A DNA stretch of 64,000 nucleotides from Strigamia acuminata (Eukaryota; Arthropoda; Chilopoda; Geophilomorpha; Linotaeniidae): contig OX442316.1 of the NCBI GenBank assembly GCA_949358305.1, forward strand, positions 19,279,293 to 19,343,292, in the 5' to 3' direction. Under the pieces are notes generated by a model. The model was not told the origin of the DNA, searched no databases, and saw only the letters and a program-made list of their open reading frames with translations. Position numbers and translations under genes: made by a program. This document shows, one piece after another, positions 53,701-64,000 of this stretch (within the stretch, counting starts at the first letter, position 1; each line of letters starts with the position of its first letter).

Positions 53701-53913
53701 AGTCAAAATGTCGTTATTTCTGAGAATAACTAAATCGTTAGATCCGAGAATAACCATGTTGTTAGATCCGAGACTAATCAAACCGTTAGATCCGAGAATA
53801 AGCAAGTCTTTGCTCGTTAGATCCGAGAATAAGCAAGTCTTTACTGGTCAGATCCGAGAATAACTATGGACCTTGAAGTTTGACTTTGACCTTTGACCTT
53901 TGACCTTTAACGG
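53701..53913. repeat. TTAGATCCGAGAATAA units and TTTGACC run
   Basis: About five copies of (G)TTAGATCCGAGAATAA(C/G) lie between 53730 and 53870 at roughly 23-39-bp spacing, followed by three tandem TTTGACC heptamers at about 53885-53905. They lead directly into the variant telomeric array. Confidence 0.8.
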
Positions 53914-55282
53914 CTTAGGTTAAGGCTTAGGCTTAGGTTAAGGCTTAGGCTTAGGTTAAGGCTTAGGCTTAGGTTAAGGCTTAGGCTTAGGTTAAGGCTT
54001 AGGCTTAGGTTAAGGCTTAGGCTTAGGTTAAGGCTTAGGCTTAGGTTAAGGCTTAGGCTTAGGTTAAGGCTTAGGCTTAGGTTAAGGCTTAGGCTTAGGT
54101 TAAGGCTTAGGCTTAGGTTAAGGCTTAGGCTTAGGTTAAGGCTTAGGCTTAGGTTAAGGCTTAGGCTTAGGTTAAGGCTTAGGCTTAGGTTAAGGCTTAG
54201 GCTTAGGTTAAGGCTTAGGCTTAGGTTAAGGCTTAGGCTTAGGTTAAGGCTTAGGCTTAGGTTAAGGCTTAGGCTTAGGTTAAGGCTTAGGCTTAGGTTA
54301 AGGCTTAGGCTTAGGTTAAGGCTTAGGCTTAGGTTAAGGCTTAGGCTTAGGTTAAGGCTTAGGCTTAGGTTAAGGCTTAGGCTTAGGTTAAGGCTTAGGC
54401 TTAGGTTAAGGCTTAGGCTTAGGTTAAGGCTTAGGCTTAGGTTAAGGCTTAGGCTTAGGTTAAGGCTTAGGCTTAGGTTAAGGCTTAGGCTTAGGTTAAG
54501 GCTTAGGCTTAGGTTAAGGCTTAGGCTTAGGTTAAGGCTTAGGCTTAGGTTAAGGCTTAGGCTTAGGTTAAGGCTTAGGCTTAGGTTAAGGCTTAGGCTT
54601 AGGTTAAGGCTTAGGCTTAGGTTAAGGCTTAGGCTTAGGTTAAGGCTTAGGCTTAGGTTAAGGCTTAGGCTTAGGTTAAGGCTTAGGCTTAGGTTAAGGC
54701 TTAGGCTTAGGTTAAGGCTTAGGCTTAGGTTAAGGCTTAGGCTTAGGTTAAGGCTTAGGCTTAGGTTAAGGCTTAGGCTTAGGTTAAGGCTTAGGCTTAG
54801 GTTAAGGCTTAGGCTTAGGTTAAGGCTTAGGCTTAGGTTAAGGCTTAGGCTTAGGTTAAGGCTTAGGCTTAGGTTAAGGCTTAGGCTTAGGTTAAGGCTT
54901 AGGCTTAGGTTAAGGCTTAGGCTTAGGTTAAGGCTTAGGCTTAGGTTAAGGCTTAGGCTTAGGTTAAGGCTTAGGCTTAGGTTAAGGCTTAGGCTTAGGT
55001 TAAGGCTTAGGCTTAGGTTAAGGCTTAGGCTTAGGTTAAGGCTTAGGCTTAGGTTAAGGCTTAGGCTTAGGTTAAGGCTTAGGCTTAGGTTAAGGCTTAG
55101 GCTTAGGTTAAGGCTTAGGCTTAGGTTAAGGCTTAGGCTTAGGTTAAGGCTTAGGCTTAGGTTAAGGCTTAGGCTTAGGTTAAGGCTTAGGCTTAGGTTA
55201 AGGCTTAGGCTTAGGTTAAGGCTTAGGCTTAGGTTAAGGCTTAGGCTTAGGTTAAGGCTTAGGCTTAGGTTAAGGCTTAGGC
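53914..55282. repeat. 18-bp variant telomeric array (TTAGG + TTAAGGC + TTAGGC)
   Basis: About 76 copies of an 18-bp unit, TTAGGTTAAGGCTTAGGC, over 1369 bp with no variant unit that I could find. Each unit is one TTAGG, one TTAAGGC and one TTAGGC, so it is a higher-order repeat of telomere-like words. Orientation is the same as the terminal array. It switches to pure TTAGG at 55283 without mixed units. Confidence 0.95.
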
Positions 55283-58200
55283 TTAGGTTAGGTTAGGTTA
55301 GGTTAGGTTAGGTTAGGTTAGGTTAGGTTAGGTTAGGTTAGGTTAGGTTAGGTTAGGTTAGGTTAGGTTAGGTTAGGTTAGGTTAGGTTAGGTTAGGTTA
55401 GGTTAGGTTAGGTTAGGTTAGGTTAGGTTAGGTTAGGTTAGGTTAGGTTAGGTTAGGTTAGGTTAGGTTAGGTTAGGTTAGGTTAGGTTAGGTTAGGTTA
55501 GGTTAGGTTAGGTTAGGTTAGGTTAGGTTAGGTTAGGTTAGGTTAGGTTAGGTTAGGTTAGGTTAGGTTAGGTTAGGTTAGGTTAGGTTAGGTTAGGTTA
55601 GGTTAGGTTAGGTTAGGTTAGGTTAGGTTAGGTTAGGTTAGGTTAGGTTAGGTTAGGTTAGGTTAGGTTAGGTTAGGTTAGGTTAGGTTAGGTTAGGTTA
55701 GGTTAGGTTAGGTTAGGTTAGGTTAGGTTAGGTTAGGTTAGGTTAGGTTAGGTTAGGTTAGGTTAGGTTAGGTTAGGTTAGGTTAGGTTAGGTTAGGTTA
55801 GGTTAGGTTAGGTTAGGTTAGGTTAGGTTAGGTTAGGTTAGGTTAGGTTAGGTTAGGTTAGGTTAGGTTAGGTTAGGTTAGGTTAGGTTAGGTTAGGTTA
55901 GGTTAGGTTAGGTTAGGTTAGGTTAGGTTAGGTTAGGTTAGGTTAGGTTAGGTTAGGTTAGGTTAGGTTAGGTTAGGTTAGGTTAGGTTAGGTTAGGTTA
56001 GGTTAGGTTAGGTTAGGTTAGGTTAGGTTAGGTTAGGTTAGGTTAGGTTAGGTTAGGTTAGGTTAGGTTAGGTTAGGTTAGGTTAGGTTAGGTTAGGTTA
56101 GGTTAGGTTAGGTTAGGTTAGGTTAGGTTAGGTTAGGTTAGGTTAGGTTAGGTTAGGTTAGGTTAGGTTAGGTTAGGTTAGGTTAGGTTAGGTTAGGTTA
56201 GGTTAGGTTAGGTTAGGTTAGGTTAGGTTAGGTTAGGTTAGGTTAGGTTAGGTTAGGTTAGGTTAGGTTAGGTTAGGTTAGGTTAGGTTAGGTTAGGTTA
56301 GGTTAGGTTAGGTTAGGTTAGGTTAGGTTAGGTTAGGTTAGGTTAGGTTAGGTTAGGTTAGGTTAGGTTAGGTTAGGTTAGGTTAGGTTAGGTTAGGTTA
56401 GGTTAGGTTAGGTTAGGTTAGGTTAGGTTAGGTTAGGTTAGGTTAGGTTAGGTTAGGTTAGGTTAGGTTAGGTTAGGTTAGGTTAGGTTAGGTTAGGTTA
56501 GGTTAGGTTAGGTTAGGTTAGGTTAGGTTAGGTTAGGTTAGGTTAGGTTAGGTTAGGTTAGGTTAGGTTAGGTTAGGTTAGGTTAGGTTAGGTTAGGTTA
56601 GGTTAGGTTAGGTTAGGTTAGGTTAGGTTAGGTTAGGTTAGGTTAGGTTAGGTTAGGTTAGGTTAGGTTAGGTTAGGTTAGGTTAGGTTAGGTTAGGTTA
56701 GGTTAGGTTAGGTTAGGTTAGGTTAGGTTAGGTTAGGTTAGGTTAGGTTAGGTTAGGTTAGGTTAGGTTAGGTTAGGTTAGGTTAGGTTAGGTTAGGTTA
56801 GGTTAGGTTAGGTTAGGTTAGGTTAGGTTAGGTTAGGTTAGGTTAGGTTAGGTTAGGTTAGGTTAGGTTAGGTTAGGTTAGGTTAGGTTAGGTTAGGTTA
56901 GGTTAGGTTAGGTTAGGTTAGGTTAGGTTAGGTTAGGTTAGGTTAGGTTAGGTTAGGTTAGGTTAGGTTAGGTTAGGTTAGGTTAGGTTAGGTTAGGTTA
57001 GGTTAGGTTAGGTTAGGTTAGGTTAGGTTAGGTTAGGTTAGGTTAGGTTAGGTTAGGTTAGGTTAGGTTAGGTTAGGTTAGGTTAGGTTAGGTTAGGTTA
57101 GGTTAGGTTAGGTTAGGTTAGGTTAGGTTAGGTTAGGTTAGGTTAGGTTAGGTTAGGTTAGGTTAGGTTAGGTTAGGTTAGGTTAGGTTAGGTTAGGTTA
57201 GGTTAGGTTAGGTTAGGTTAGGTTAGGTTAGGTTAGGTTAGGTTAGGTTAGGTTAGGTTAGGTTAGGTTAGGTTAGGTTAGGTTAGGTTAGGTTAGGTTA
57301 GGTTAGGTTAGGTTAGGTTAGGTTAGGTTAGGTTAGGTTAGGTTAGGTTAGGTTAGGTTAGGTTAGGTTAGGTTAGGTTAGGTTAGGTTAGGTTAGGTTA
57401 GGTTAGGTTAGGTTAGGTTAGGTTAGGTTAGGTTAGGTTAGGTTAGGTTAGGTTAGGTTAGGTTAGGTTAGGTTAGGTTAGGTTAGGTTAGGTTAGGTTA
57501 GGTTAGGTTAGGTTAGGTTAGGTTAGGTTAGGTTAGGTTAGGTTAGGTTAGGTTAGGTTAGGTTAGGTTAGGTTAGGTTAGGTTAGGTTAGGTTAGGTTA
57601 GGTTAGGTTAGGTTAGGTTAGGTTAGGTTAGGTTAGGTTAGGTTAGGTTAGGTTAGGTTAGGTTAGGTTAGGTTAGGTTAGGTTAGGTTAGGTTAGGTTA
57701 GGTTAGGTTAGGTTAGGTTAGGTTAGGTTAGGTTAGGTTAGGTTAGGTTAGGTTAGGTTAGGTTAGGTTAGGTTAGGTTAGGTTAGGTTAGGTTAGGTTA
57801 GGTTAGGTTAGGTTAGGTTAGGTTAGGTTAGGTTAGGTTAGGTTAGGTTAGGTTAGGTTAGGTTAGGTTAGGTTAGGTTAGGTTAGGTTAGGTTAGGTTA
57901 GGTTAGGTTAGGTTAGGTTAGGTTAGGTTAGGTTAGGTTAGGTTAGGTTAGGTTAGGTTAGGTTAGGTTAGGTTAGGTTAGGTTAGGTTAGGTTAGGTTA
58001 GGTTAGGTTAGGTTAGGTTAGGTTAGGTTAGGTTAGGTTAGGTTAGGTTAGGTTAGGTTAGGTTAGGTTAGGTTAGGTTAGGTTAGGTTAGGTTAGGTTA
58101 GGTTAGGTTAGGTTAGGTTAGGTTAGGTTAGGTTAGGTTAGGTTAGGTTAGGTTAGGTTAGGTTAGGTTAGGTTAGGTTAGGTTAGGTTAGGTTAGGTTA

Positions 58201-61200
58201 GGTTAGGTTAGGTTAGGTTAGGTTAGGTTAGGTTAGGTTAGGTTAGGTTAGGTTAGGTTAGGTTAGGTTAGGTTAGGTTAGGTTAGGTTAGGTTAGGTTA
58301 GGTTAGGTTAGGTTAGGTTAGGTTAGGTTAGGTTAGGTTAGGTTAGGTTAGGTTAGGTTAGGTTAGGTTAGGTTAGGTTAGGTTAGGTTAGGTTAGGTTA
58401 GGTTAGGTTAGGTTAGGTTAGGTTAGGTTAGGTTAGGTTAGGTTAGGTTAGGTTAGGTTAGGTTAGGTTAGGTTAGGTTAGGTTAGGTTAGGTTAGGTTA
58501 GGTTAGGTTAGGTTAGGTTAGGTTAGGTTAGGTTAGGTTAGGTTAGGTTAGGTTAGGTTAGGTTAGGTTAGGTTAGGTTAGGTTAGGTTAGGTTAGGTTA
58601 GGTTAGGTTAGGTTAGGTTAGGTTAGGTTAGGTTAGGTTAGGTTAGGTTAGGTTAGGTTAGGTTAGGTTAGGTTAGGTTAGGTTAGGTTAGGTTAGGTTA
58701 GGTTAGGTTAGGTTAGGTTAGGTTAGGTTAGGTTAGGTTAGGTTAGGTTAGGTTAGGTTAGGTTAGGTTAGGTTAGGTTAGGTTAGGTTAGGTTAGGTTA
58801 GGTTAGGTTAGGTTAGGTTAGGTTAGGTTAGGTTAGGTTAGGTTAGGTTAGGTTAGGTTAGGTTAGGTTAGGTTAGGTTAGGTTAGGTTAGGTTAGGTTA
58901 GGTTAGGTTAGGTTAGGTTAGGTTAGGTTAGGTTAGGTTAGGTTAGGTTAGGTTAGGTTAGGTTAGGTTAGGTTAGGTTAGGTTAGGTTAGGTTAGGTTA
59001 GGTTAGGTTAGGTTAGGTTAGGTTAGGTTAGGTTAGGTTAGGTTAGGTTAGGTTAGGTTAGGTTAGGTTAGGTTAGGTTAGGTTAGGTTAGGTTAGGTTA
59101 GGTTAGGTTAGGTTAGGTTAGGTTAGGTTAGGTTAGGTTAGGTTAGGTTAGGTTAGGTTAGGTTAGGTTAGGTTAGGTTAGGTTAGGTTAGGTTAGGTTA
59201 GGTTAGGTTAGGTTAGGTTAGGTTAGGTTAGGTTAGGTTAGGTTAGGTTAGGTTAGGTTAGGTTAGGTTAGGTTAGGTTAGGTTAGGTTAGGTTAGGTTA
59301 GGTTAGGTTAGGTTAGGTTAGGTTAGGTTAGGTTAGGTTAGGTTAGGTTAGGTTAGGTTAGGTTAGGTTAGGTTAGGTTAGGTTAGGTTAGGTTAGGTTA
59401 GGTTAGGTTAGGTTAGGTTAGGTTAGGTTAGGTTAGGTTAGGTTAGGTTAGGTTAGGTTAGGTTAGGTTAGGTTAGGTTAGGTTAGGTTAGGTTAGGTTA
59501 GGTTAGGTTAGGTTAGGTTAGGTTAGGTTAGGTTAGGTTAGGTTAGGTTAGGTTAGGTTAGGTTAGGTTAGGTTAGGTTAGGTTAGGTTAGGTTAGGTTA
59601 GGTTAGGTTAGGTTAGGTTAGGTTAGGTTAGGTTAGGTTAGGTTAGGTTAGGTTAGGTTAGGTTAGGTTAGGTTAGGTTAGGTTAGGTTAGGTTAGGTTA
59701 GGTTAGGTTAGGTTAGGTTAGGTTAGGTTAGGTTAGGTTAGGTTAGGTTAGGTTAGGTTAGGTTAGGTTAGGTTAGGTTAGGTTAGGTTAGGTTAGGTTA
59801 GGTTAGGTTAGGTTAGGTTAGGTTAGGTTAGGTTAGGTTAGGTTAGGTTAGGTTAGGTTAGGTTAGGTTAGGTTAGGTTAGGTTAGGTTAGGTTAGGTTA
59901 GGTTAGGTTAGGTTAGGTTAGGTTAGGTTAGGTTAGGTTAGGTTAGGTTAGGTTAGGTTAGGTTAGGTTAGGTTAGGTTAGGTTAGGTTAGGTTAGGTTA
60001 GGTTAGGTTAGGTTAGGTTAGGTTAGGTTAGGTTAGGTTAGGTTAGGTTAGGTTAGGTTAGGTTAGGTTAGGTTAGGTTAGGTTAGGTTAGGTTAGGTTA
60101 GGTTAGGTTAGGTTAGGTTAGGTTAGGTTAGGTTAGGTTAGGTTAGGTTAGGTTAGGTTAGGTTAGGTTAGGTTAGGTTAGGTTAGGTTAGGTTAGGTTA
60201 GGTTAGGTTAGGTTAGGTTAGGTTAGGTTAGGTTAGGTTAGGTTAGGTTAGGTTAGGTTAGGTTAGGTTAGGTTAGGTTAGGTTAGGTTAGGTTAGGTTA
60301 GGTTAGGTTAGGTTAGGTTAGGTTAGGTTAGGTTAGGTTAGGTTAGGTTAGGTTAGGTTAGGTTAGGTTAGGTTAGGTTAGGTTAGGTTAGGTTAGGTTA
60401 GGTTAGGTTAGGTTAGGTTAGGTTAGGTTAGGTTAGGTTAGGTTAGGTTAGGTTAGGTTAGGTTAGGTTAGGTTAGGTTAGGTTAGGTTAGGTTAGGTTA
60501 GGTTAGGTTAGGTTAGGTTAGGTTAGGTTAGGTTAGGTTAGGTTAGGTTAGGTTAGGTTAGGTTAGGTTAGGTTAGGTTAGGTTAGGTTAGGTTAGGTTA
60601 GGTTAGGTTAGGTTAGGTTAGGTTAGGTTAGGTTAGGTTAGGTTAGGTTAGGTTAGGTTAGGTTAGGTTAGGTTAGGTTAGGTTAGGTTAGGTTAGGTTA
60701 GGTTAGGTTAGGTTAGGTTAGGTTAGGTTAGGTTAGGTTAGGTTAGGTTAGGTTAGGTTAGGTTAGGTTAGGTTAGGTTAGGTTAGGTTAGGTTAGGTTA
60801 GGTTAGGTTAGGTTAGGTTAGGTTAGGTTAGGTTAGGTTAGGTTAGGTTAGGTTAGGTTAGGTTAGGTTAGGTTAGGTTAGGTTAGGTTAGGTTAGGTTA
60901 GGTTAGGTTAGGTTAGGTTAGGTTAGGTTAGGTTAGGTTAGGTTAGGTTAGGTTAGGTTAGGTTAGGTTAGGTTAGGTTAGGTTAGGTTAGGTTAGGTTA
61001 GGTTAGGTTAGGTTAGGTTAGGTTAGGTTAGGTTAGGTTAGGTTAGGTTAGGTTAGGTTAGGTTAGGTTAGGTTAGGTTAGGTTAGGTTAGGTTAGGTTA
61101 GGTTAGGTTAGGTTAGGTTAGGTTAGGTTAGGTTAGGTTAGGTTAGGTTAGGTTAGGTTAGGTTAGGTTAGGTTAGGTTAGGTTAGGTTAGGTTAGGTTA

Positions 61201-64000
61201 GGTTAGGTTAGGTTAGGTTAGGTTAGGTTAGGTTAGGTTAGGTTAGGTTAGGTTAGGTTAGGTTAGGTTAGGTTAGGTTAGGTTAGGTTAGGTTAGGTTA
61301 GGTTAGGTTAGGTTAGGTTAGGTTAGGTTAGGTTAGGTTAGGTTAGGTTAGGTTAGGTTAGGTTAGGTTAGGTTAGGTTAGGTTAGGTTAGGTTAGGTTA
61401 GGTTAGGTTAGGTTAGGTTAGGTTAGGTTAGGTTAGGTTAGGTTAGGTTAGGTTAGGTTAGGTTAGGTTAGGTTAGGTTAGGTTAGGTTAGGTTAGGTTA
61501 GGTTAGGTTAGGTTAGGTTAGGTTAGGTTAGGTTAGGTTAGGTTAGGTTAGGTTAGGTTAGGTTAGGTTAGGTTAGGTTAGGTTAGGTTAGGTTAGGTTA
61601 GGTTAGGTTAGGTTAGGTTAGGTTAGGTTAGGTTAGGTTAGGTTAGGTTAGGTTAGGTTAGGTTAGGTTAGGTTAGGTTAGGTTAGGTTAGGTTAGGTTA
61701 GGTTAGGTTAGGTTAGGTTAGGTTAGGTTAGGTTAGGTTAGGTTAGGTTAGGTTAGGTTAGGTTAGGTTAGGTTAGGTTAGGTTAGGTTAGGTTAGGTTA
61801 GGTTAGGTTAGGTTAGGTTAGGTTAGGTTAGGTTAGGTTAGGTTAGGTTAGGTTAGGTTAGGTTAGGTTAGGTTAGGTTAGGTTAGGTTAGGTTAGGTTA
61901 GGTTAGGTTAGGTTAGGTTAGGTTAGGTTAGGTTAGGTTAGGTTAGGTTAGGTTAGGTTAGGTTAGGTTAGGTTAGGTTAGGTTAGGTTAGGTTAGGTTA
62001 GGTTAGGTTAGGTTAGGTTAGGTTAGGTTAGGTTAGGTTAGGTTAGGTTAGGTTAGGTTAGGTTAGGTTAGGTTAGGTTAGGTTAGGTTAGGTTAGGTTA
62101 GGTTAGGTTAGGTTAGGTTAGGTTAGGTTAGGTTAGGTTAGGTTAGGTTAGGTTAGGTTAGGTTAGGTTAGGTTAGGTTAGGTTAGGTTAGGTTAGGTTA
62201 GGTTAGGTTAGGTTAGGTTAGGTTAGGTTAGGTTAGGTTAGGTTAGGTTAGGTTAGGTTAGGTTAGGTTAGGTTAGGTTAGGTTAGGTTAGGTTAGGTTA
62301 GGTTAGGTTAGGTTAGGTTAGGTTAGGTTAGGTTAGGTTAGGTTAGGTTAGGTTAGGTTAGGTTAGGTTAGGTTAGGTTAGGTTAGGTTAGGTTAGGTTA
62401 GGTTAGGTTAGGTTAGGTTAGGTTAGGTTAGGTTAGGTTAGGTTAGGTTAGGTTAGGTTAGGTTAGGTTAGGTTAGGTTAGGTTAGGTTAGGTTAGGTTA
62501 GGTTAGGTTAGGTTAGGTTAGGTTAGGTTAGGTTAGGTTAGGTTAGGTTAGGTTAGGTTAGGTTAGGTTAGGTTAGGTTAGGTTAGGTTAGGTTAGGTTA
62601 GGTTAGGTTAGGTTAGGTTAGGTTAGGTTAGGTTAGGTTAGGTTAGGTTAGGTTAGGTTAGGTTAGGTTAGGTTAGGTTAGGTTAGGTTAGGTTAGGTTA
62701 GGTTAGGTTAGGTTAGGTTAGGTTAGGTTAGGTTAGGTTAGGTTAGGTTAGGTTAGGTTAGGTTAGGTTAGGTTAGGTTAGGTTAGGTTAGGTTAGGTTA
62801 GGTTAGGTTAGGTTAGGTTAGGTTAGGTTAGGTTAGGTTAGGTTAGGTTAGGTTAGGTTAGGTTAGGTTAGGTTAGGTTAGGTTAGGTTAGGTTAGGTTA
62901 GGTTAGGTTAGGTTAGGTTAGGTTAGGTTAGGTTAGGTTAGGTTAGGTTAGGTTAGGTTAGGTTAGGTTAGGTTAGGTTAGGTTAGGTTAGGTTAGGTTA
63001 GGTTAGGTTAGGTTAGGTTAGGTTAGGTTAGGTTAGGTTAGGTTAGGTTAGGTTAGGTTAGGTTAGGTTAGGTTAGGTTAGGTTAGGTTAGGTTAGGTTA
63101 GGTTAGGTTAGGTTAGGTTAGGTTAGGTTAGGTTAGGTTAGGTTAGGTTAGGTTAGGTTAGGTTAGGTTAGGTTAGGTTAGGTTAGGTTAGGTTAGGTTA
63201 GGTTAGGTTAGGTTAGGTTAGGTTAGGTTAGGTTAGGTTAGGTTAGGTTAGGTTAGGTTAGGTTAGGTTAGGTTAGGTTAGGTTAGGTTAGGTTAGGTTA
63301 GGTTAGGTTAGGTTAGGTTAGGTTAGGTTAGGTTAGGTTAGGTTAGGTTAGGTTAGGTTAGGTTAGGTTAGGTTAGGTTAGGTTAGGTTAGGTTAGGTTA
63401 GGTTAGGTTAGGTTAGGTTAGGTTAGGTTAGGTTAGGTTAGGTTAGGTTAGGTTAGGTTAGGTTAGGTTAGGTTAGGTTAGGTTAGGTTAGGTTAGGTTA
63501 GGTTAGGTTAGGTTAGGTTAGGTTAGGTTAGGTTAGGTTAGGTTAGGTTAGGTTAGGTTAGGTTAGGTTAGGTTAGGTTAGGTTAGGTTAGGTTAGGTTA
63601 GGTTAGGTTAGGTTAGGTTAGGTTAGGTTAGGTTAGGTTAGGTTAGGTTAGGTTAGGTTAGGTTAGGTTAGGTTAGGTTAGGTTAGGTTAGGTTAGGTTA
63701 GGTTAGGTTAGGTTAGGTTAGGTTAGGTTAGGTTAGGTTAGGTTAGGTTAGGTTAGGTTAGGTTAGGTTAGGTTAGGTTAGGTTAGGTTAGGTTAGGTTA
63801 GGTTAGGTTAGGTTAGGTTAGGTTAGGTTAGGTTAGGTTAGGTTAGGTTAGGTTAGGTTAGGTTAGGTTAGGTTAGGTTAGGTTAGGTTAGGTTAGGTTA
63901 GGTTAGGTTAGGTTAGGTTAGGTTAGGTTAGGTTAGGTTAGGTTAGGTTAGGTTAGGTTAGGTTAGGTTAGGTTAGGTTAGGTTAGGTTAGGTTAGGTTA
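55283..64000. repeat. Terminal (TTAGG)n telomere array
   Basis: 8718 bp of TTAGG, about 1743 units, continuing to the window edge with no interruption seen. The G-rich strand reads 5' to 3' towards the right, the orientation of a telomere at the right end. No telomere-specific non-LTR retrotransposon of the TRAS or SART kind is inserted in this stretch. Confidence 0.98.

Noticed and set aside
53914-64000. CRISPR-like or origin-like tandem array
   Set aside because: There are no spacers; the words are telomeric and the context is eukaryotic.
55283-64000. TRAS/SART telomeric non-LTR elements
   Set aside because: No poly-A junction or reverse-transcriptase frame interrupts the TTAGG array here.

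Overview
The window reads as the right-hand end of an insect chromosome. The last 8.7 kb (55283-64000) is an uninterrupted array of the insect-type telomere repeat TTAGG, with the G-rich strand running 5' to 3' towards the right edge, as expected where a chromosome ends on that side. Split genes with short AT-rich introns, an AT-rich background and typical animal LTR retrotransposons agree. TTAGG excludes flies; nothing in the sequence lets me name an order.

Layout. 1-1984: AT-rich DNA with a decayed SEC23 fragment. 1985-15487: a complete 13.5-kb Ty3/gypsy-type LTR retrotransposon with gag, pol and a third long ORF of unknown function that seems to have its own upstream exon and intron. 15488-18620: non-genic DNA with a 973-bp palindromic MITE-like element. 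18282-25000: minus-strand remnants of host genes (ELL elongation factor, an RNB/DIS3 exonuclease exon, an ENPP phosphodiesterase), broken by stops and frameshifts. 22165-34690: a family of ~570-bp repeats, interrupted at 26281-33535 by a complete Ty1/copia element. 34691-45260: gene fragments (two partial copies of the meiotic helicase HFM1/MER3, the 5' part of a VKORC1-like gene, an ENPP exon) among interspersed repeats and inverted repeats. 45511-52440: a 230-bp satellite split by a complete 4.8-kb gypsy-type element (47293-52088). 52445-53910: short-period arrays. 53914-55282: an apparently perfect 18-bp variant telomeric array. 55283-64000: pure TTAGG.

Contrast. All three LTR elements have target-site duplications, long open frames and LTR pairs in which I saw no differences, so they look recently inserted. 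Every recognisable host gene is partial, and most carry lesions. Because about 20 kb of retroelement coding sequence is uninterrupted, the lesions in host fragments are unlikely to be general sequence error. The picture is a subtelomeric zone that collects gene fragments, satellites and fresh retroelements.

Most worth a second look: (1) the third ORF of the first element, with an intron whose splice sites join two open frames in phase; (2) two in-register A_AAA_AAC slippery sites followed after 6 nt by a strong hairpin at the gag-pol junction of that element; (3) the 18-bp telomere-variant array and its abrupt boundary with TTAGG; (4) the HFM1 duplicates, with Asn in place of the catalytic Glu of helicase motif II and different lesions in each copy.
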